Shown here in pieces: positions 60,040-64,000 of a stretch of DNA of 64,000 nucleotides (position 1 is the stretch's first letter; every line of letters starts with the position of its first letter). The position numbers and the translations under genes are program-made. Source of the DNA: Mycobacterium kyorinense (GTDB taxonomy: Bacteria > Actinomycetota > Actinomycetes > Mycobacteriales > Mycobacteriaceae); assembly GCF_001672775.1 (NCBI RefSeq), contig NZ_LZKJ01000144.1:1-64000 (forward strand), read 5' to 3'. The notes under the pieces were generated by a model. That model saw only the letters and a program-made list of their open reading frames with translations, was not told the origin of the DNA and did not search any database.

Positions 60040-61445
60040 CGCGACATCCCGAACGCCATCGCCGATCCCAACGCCATGCCGAGCGTCAGGGCGTTGGCCG
60101 GGTCCTCAGGCAGGGGGTCGACGACGCACATCGCCAGCAGTCCAATGCTGACCGCCGCACTGATCTTCGCCGGCGCCGACGCGCGGCGCAGCGCCTGGAC
60201 GACGGGCACCACTGCGAACATCGCGAATGCGGCCATTCCGACCGCTCCGGCCTTGCACAGCCACCACAGATAGAAGTTGTGCGAGTAGGTGGTACCCAGT
60301 GTGGCGGTGAACTCGTCGGGGTCTTTTCCGAATGGTTGCTGATAGGCGTAGCCCAGCCCGTGACCGAATAGCGGTGCTTGGCCGATCGCACGGTAGAGGT
60401 TGGCATCTTCGGCCAATCTGGCCTGGGTCGAGGAGTCCGCGGCCAGTGCGCTGCTCGAAACCCCGCCAAGCACACGATGATTGAACGCGGTAAACTGATC
60501 GCCGAGCCAGGCCCCGGCGGTTGAATGCTGCAACAGAAACAGCGCCCCGGGCACCGTCACGGCAAAGATCGCCACACTGATCGACGTCAGCTTGACCGTG
60601 CGTCGCAACGCCGACCAACTGTTGCTGGTGCCGAAGGCGACAACGGCCGCCAATCCGACTGCGATCAGCGTGTTACGCGAGAACGCCAACAACGGGATGA
60701 GTAGCGCAGGGGGGCCCAGCGCGAGAACAACCCCGGGCCGCACCCGCCCCACGATCTGCGCGGCCACCAGGGTGGCCAGTACGGCGATGGCCGGCGTCAG
60801 GGTGTTGGTGATCACCCGGGTGGCTTCCGCGGCGCCGGTGGTTCCTTCCAGGCTTTCGGCCCGGCCGGCCAAGCGGATGACGTGCAGGGAACTCAGCACG
60901 GATATGCCCGCCGACAGCCACAGCGTCACGGCGACCACCCGAACGGTTCCGCTGATGTAGCCCCCGTACACCAGGAGCAGCGCCAGTACGAATCCGCCGA
61001 CCATTTCCAGCAGCAGCGTCGCTTCGTGCAGCACCGCGGCAGGGGCATGGCCGGTGGCGAATCCGGCCGCGGTAAAGAAGAAAACGGTGCCCAGGAACAT
61101 CAACGGCAGCGCAAACGTGGATAGCCGCAGCCGCACGATCGGGATCAGGTAACAGATGCCAAGCAGCAACGGCACATGGTGGCCGTAGATGGTCAGCGGA
61201 CCGATCACTTTGCCGGGAGGCAGGCCCTGGGGTAGCGACGCACATCCCAAAAACAGTGCAACCCAGCCCATCATCTCGGGCTTGGTCCAGTACAGCACCA
61301 GGCAGAAGGTCGCGCCGATCAGCAACACCCCCTGGGTGGTGTTGCGCACCGAGAACACGCCGAACATGAAGCAGCCGAACAGAAATGCCGCCCGCATGCC
61401 GGTAGTCATGGCCAGCTGCTGCCGGCGGGTGGCGTAGAGGATCAC
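60036..61445 (-). CDS. O-antigen polymerase/ligase-like membrane protein (Wzy/WaaL)
   Basis: 469 aa, about 11-12 hydrophobic helices with one large outer loop (about 320-395) containing FGHGLGYAYQQPFGKDP and TYSHNFYLWWLCKAG. The SHNFYL motif is the O-antigen ligase/polymerase signature. It would join repeat units on the outer face of the membrane. It overlaps the Wzz-like gene stop by 4 bp and the glycosyltransferase start by 4 bp. Confidence 0.88.
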   Translation of the reverse strand: MILYATRRQQLAMTTGMRAAFLFGCFMFGVFSVRNTTQGVLLIGATFCLVLYWTKPEMMGWVALFLGCASLPQGLPPGKVIGPLTIYGHHVPLLLGICYLIPIVRLRLSTFALPLMFLGTVFFFTAAGFATGHAPAAVLHEATLLLEMVGGFVLALLLVYGGYISGTVRVVAVTLWLSAGISVLSSLHVIRLAGRAESLEGTTGAAEATRVITNTLTPAIAVLATLVAAQIVGRVRPGVVLALGPPALLIPLLAFSRNTLIAVGLAAVVAFGTSNSWSALRRTVKLTSISVAIFAVTVPGALFLLQHSTAGAWLGDQFTAFNHRVLGGVSSSALAADSSTQARLAEDANLYRAIGQAPLFGHGLGYAYQQPFGKDPDEFTATLGTTYSHNFYLWWLCKAGAVGMAAFAMFAVVPVVQALRRASAPAKISAAVSIGLLAMCVVDPLPEDPANALTLGMALGSAMAFGMSR

Positions 61446-62986
61446 ACCGAGCGCAGCCTGGCCCGGTGGGGCTTACGCCAATAGGCATGAATCGCCGCAC
61501 GGGTGTGCCGTGGTATCCGGGCATCGGTCAACACCGTGCCGACGACGTCGGTACCGGCCGTGCGCAGCGCATGCAGCGCATCTTTGACTTCGTCGATGGT
61601 GGTGCGTCCTGCCCGTACGACCAGCACGGTGACTTCTACTGCGTCGGCCAGCAATCCGGTGTCAGCGGTGGCCAGGGCCGGCGGTCCGTCGACGACCGTC
61701 CTGCCGAAATGTGTCGACAAGCCGTGCAGCACCTGCGGCAATTGCGAACTGCGGGGCAAGGTCTCGTCACCGCGAGCAGTCCGCGCCGCGAGCAGGAACA
61801 GATCCTCGACGGGTGTCGCGCGGACAGCGTCGAGGGCGGTGGCAGGATCGACCAACACATTGGCCAGGCTCATTCCCGACTTGACGTTCAGTAACCCGGC
61901 CAGGACGGGCCGGCGCACGTCACCTTCGACAAGCAGCGCCGTCTCGCCGAGCTCAAGGAATGACAGAGCCAGATTCAACGCGGTTGTGGTGCTGCCCTCG
62001 CCGCCGAATGGTGCTGCCACCAGCACCCGGCGCGCTTCGGGCCCCATCACCCGCAGCAGCCGGGTCCGGAAGCTGCGCATCGCGTCGTCGAACGCTCCGT
62101 CGGCGCCGAATCGTAAGGCCCCGCTGCGGCGTCCGGGCAATTCGGCCAGCGTCGGTGCGCCGGAAAGCTCTTCGAGCTGTTCGCGGTCACGCACGGTGCG
62201 GTCGGCGGCCTGGCGAGTGAGCGCTACGGCGATGCCCAGCAACAGACCGGCCACCAGGCCCATGGCCATGTTGCGCATCGGCACGGGCTTGATCGGAAAA
62301 TCCGGGATGCCGGGTCGTTCGATCACCGTCGCCCGCACCACCGGTAGCGGTGCCGTCAGCGGCGCCGGCAGTGGGGCCGGCTGCGCGACACCGGCTCGCT
62401 GGGTCGACTCGAGGGACGTTGCGTCCGAAGACTCTTCGCTGTTCAGCTCGGAAGGAAGTGCCACCGGGGTTGGTAACGGAACTGGAGGCGGCGGCGGAGG
62501 CGGGTCCGCGCCGAGCGTAGGGACCATCGCGGCGAACGCGTCAGCCATCGCGGTGGCCAGTGCTGCGACCCGTTTGGGGTCTGTGTCTTGCACCGTGACG
62601 GTGAACAACATGGATTTCGGCGTGAACGACACGTGAGTTTGGCTCACCAGAGCATCGGCAGTGGTCGGGGCGTGGTACTCGTCGACCGCGCGCTGCGCGA
62701 CCGCGTGCCCGCCGGCGATCTGGGCGTAGGACGACAGCCGTTCCTGGACCGCTTCGGTCCCCTGGTACACGTCGCCGAGGTTCGTTTCGCCGGAGAACGA
62801 GATCAAGATGGTGGCCGACGATTCGTAGCTCTTCGTCTGGAAGGCCGTGACGGCGGCAGCGCCCACCAGGCACGCCAGCAACGCGCCCGCGACAAGCTTC
62901 CAATGCCTGGCCATTGTCCGGGCAAAGGTACGGAAATCCACCGATAACCTCTCTCGCAGTTCGCGTACACGCGAATGCCCTAGCAT
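61442..62986 (-). CDS. Wzz/CpsD-type chain-length protein with altered P-loop
   Basis: 514 aa. Wzz domain with membrane helices at about 30-48 and 238-258; a Pro-rich stretch (about 161-215) lies in the outer part. The cytoplasmic BY-kinase-like domain (about 280-500) has VLVAAPFGGEGSTTTALNLAL, VEGDVRRP (Asp356) and RTVVDGPPAL. The P-loop lysine is Ser332, and there is no C-terminal tyrosine cluster. It probably governs chain length without tyrosine-kinase activity. First complete gene of the minus operon in the window. Confidence 0.88.
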   Translation of the reverse strand: MLGHSRVRELRERLSVDFRTFARTMARHWKLVAGALLACLVGAAAVTAFQTKSYESSATILISFSGETNLGDVYQGTEAVQERLSSYAQIAGGHAVAQRAVDEYHAPTTADALVSQTHVSFTPKSMLFTVTVQDTDPKRVAALATAMADAFAAMVPTLGADPPPPPPPVPLPTPVALPSELNSEESSDATSLESTQRAGVAQPAPLPAPLTAPLPVVRATVIERPGIPDFPIKPVPMRNMAMGLVAGLLLGIAVALTRQAADRTVRDREQLEELSGAPTLAELPGRRSGALRFGADGAFDDAMRSFRTRLLRVMGPEARRVLVAAPFGGEGSTTTALNLALSFLELGETALLVEGDVRRPVLAGLLNVKSGMSLANVLVDPATALDAVRATPVEDLFLLAARTARGDETLPRSSQLPQVLHGLSTHFGRTVVDGPPALATADTGLLADAVEVTVLVVRAGRTTIDEVKDALHALRTAGTDVVGTVLTDARIPRHTRAAIHAYWRKPHRARLRSV

Positions 62987-63030
62987 TGTGTCTAATATCT
63001 ATGGGAATCGCAAACCCTACGTCGCACTCG

Positions 63031-64000
63031 TCAGGGGTTGGTTGCGGTGCTCAGCGCGCTGATCGGGATGTCAACCGACGCGACCGGGTACCACCCCGAG
63101 CTGTCGCGTCCGTCCCGTGCCAACTGCATGGGCGGGTAGTCGACCACGTGAGAAGCCCCCGGTTTGTGTTGCTGCCAGCCGACCGCCGCCTGCAACGTGT
63201 AATGACCCGGCGCTAAGCCGGCCACCTCGACATCTACCGACTCGGTCGTCGACGCCGGGACCGGCTCGTCGCCGGAGTGATCGCCAACCAGGGTTTGCAA
63301 CGTTACGGTCGACGGCAGCATGCGGATCACCGCACCAGAGGAATCGATGAGGCGGTAGCCGGGCACCCATTTTTCGGTGGCGGCGGCCGAGCCGTGGTTG
63401 GTCCAGCCGACTGCGATCGATGCCACCCCGTTGCGGAGCGTCTCAGACCCCGATCTGGCTTCGACCGAATACCGGTAGCCGGCGAACACGTTGGCTTTCC
63501 ACCACAGTGCGTACAACGCCGGGTCCATGGCAGCGGACGCTGCCGCATCCGGGAAGTTGATGCTCGACGTCATCGACACGTGATATTTGACGACGTCGCT
63601 CAGGCCCTTCTGGTAGTAGTCCTTGGGGTTGGTCCCCGCCGGGAGTTGACACCACTCGGTGATCACCGGTGCCGCGGACAGCCGTTCGCGGAATCGGTTG
63701 ACCAGCGGGTCGTCGGACTGCACATAGTAGGACTTGTCCGACTCCGCCCACACCGGCAATGGCGCATACACACCCAGGCAGTCCGACCGGATGCCCACTG
63801 GTGCGGCCAGCTTTTCGGTGACGTCGTCGGCGAACAATTCGCGAACGATCTCCGGATTCTGCGGGGTGACCACCAGCTGGGTGTGTGGGAAAGCGTCGAC
63901 GTTCGCGGTAACCAGCCGCTGGATGGAGGCCTTGGTGACGTTCTGGTCGCGGAACTGGCTGAAATACCCGAGTGCCGTGATGCTGTCTTCCGGCGTCGGC
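63031..64000 (-). CDS. DUF4832-type protein, 5' end beyond the window
   Basis: At least 323 codons; the frame is open to the window edge, so the true start lies outside. It contains VTPQNPEIVRELF, GIRSDCLGVYAPL, a region with ALYALWWKANVFAGYRY and a C-terminal beta-rich part (ESVDVEVAGLAPGHYTLQAAVGW). This is the pattern of DUF4832 proteins, often secreted and glycoside-hydrolase-like. A role in trimming or modifying the polysaccharide is inference. It precedes the Wzz-like gene by 44 bp on the same strand. Confidence 0.65.
   Translation of the reverse strand, partial: PTPEDSITALGYFSQFRDQNVTKASIQRLVTANVDAFPHTQLVVTPQNPEIVRELFADDVTEKLAAPVGIRSDCLGVYAPLPVWAESDKSYYVQSDDPLVNRFRERLSAAPVITEWCQLPAGTNPKDYYQKGLSDVVKYHVSMTSSINFPDAAASAAMDPALYALWWKANVFAGYRYSVEARSGSETLRNGVASIAVGWTNHGSAAATEKWVPGYRLIDSSGAVIRMLPSTVTLQTLVGDHSGDEPVPASTTESVDVEVAGLAPGHYTLQAAVGWQQHKPGASHVVDYPPMQLARDGRDSSGWYPVASVDIPISALSTATNP

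Overview
The window is high-GC DNA from a slow-growing, non-tuberculous Mycobacterium. Evidence: PE/PPE/Esx genes, lpqU, lpqT, rpfB, trcRS, and a housekeeping block whose order is that of the M. tuberculosis Rv1040c-Rv1007c region read in reverse. I cannot name the species from this window alone. Comparisons with M. tuberculosis are from memory.

Layout. (1) 1-2078: a PPE-PE pair on the minus strand, divergent from trcRS. (2) 2079-12528: the trcR-trcS two-component system, then the high-affinity potassium system as one co-oriented run: a 27-aa membrane peptide, kdpF, kdpA, kdpB, kdpC, kdpD, kdpE. (3) 12605-21485, minus strand: ppx/gppA, a DUF501 gene, ftsB, eno, lpqU, mazG and mfd, mostly overlapping or tightly packed. 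(4) 21625-28409: a TetR gene (minus), tRNA-Gln, glmU, prsA, an ArsC-family gene, lpqT, an SDR, rplY and pth. (5) 28574-36925: pks16, ispE, ksgA, rpfB and tatD on the minus strand and metG on the plus strand. A small Ser/Thr kinase gene sits inside this normally contiguous block, between ksgA and ispE.

(6) 37035-43917 is accessory: a lone PAS protein, a tandem pair of serine-acetyltransferase-like genes, an alkB-methyltransferase pair, a Tat-exported cholesterol-oxidase-like flavoenzyme whose position matching the isomerisation glutamate is serine, and two TetR regulators resembling gamma-butyrolactone receptors. (7) 44274-46415: a second PE-PPE-EsxJ-like-EsxI-like cassette. (8) 46481-64000: a surface-polysaccharide locus in two convergent operons. 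The plus operon supplies sugar-nucleotide enzymes (cytidylyltransferase, PIG-L deacetylase, epimerase/dehydratase, RmlC-type epimerase, CxxC-type C-methyltransferases), the initiating phosphoglycosyltransferase, a WecG/TagA transferase, a Wzx flippase and further glycosyltransferases. The minus operon supplies a Wzz/CpsD-like chain-length protein, a Wzy/ligase-like membrane protein, a glycosyltransferase and a DUF4832-type protein cut by the window end. Together these look like a complete Wzx/Wzy-type assembly line.

Recurring themes: many starts in 31-41 kb appear leaderless (a TANNNT box exactly 6 nt before ATG/GTG). A similar 23-bp promoter element lies upstream of both the second PE cassette and the polysaccharide operon, which suggests shared control. 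The observations I would check first are the kinase inserted in the ksgA-ispE junction, the apparent CTG start of ksgA, the serine-for-glutamate flavoenzyme beside two butyrolactone-receptor-like repressors, the P-loop of the Wzz/CpsD protein without its lysine, and the in-operon scar of a deleted flavoprotein gene.
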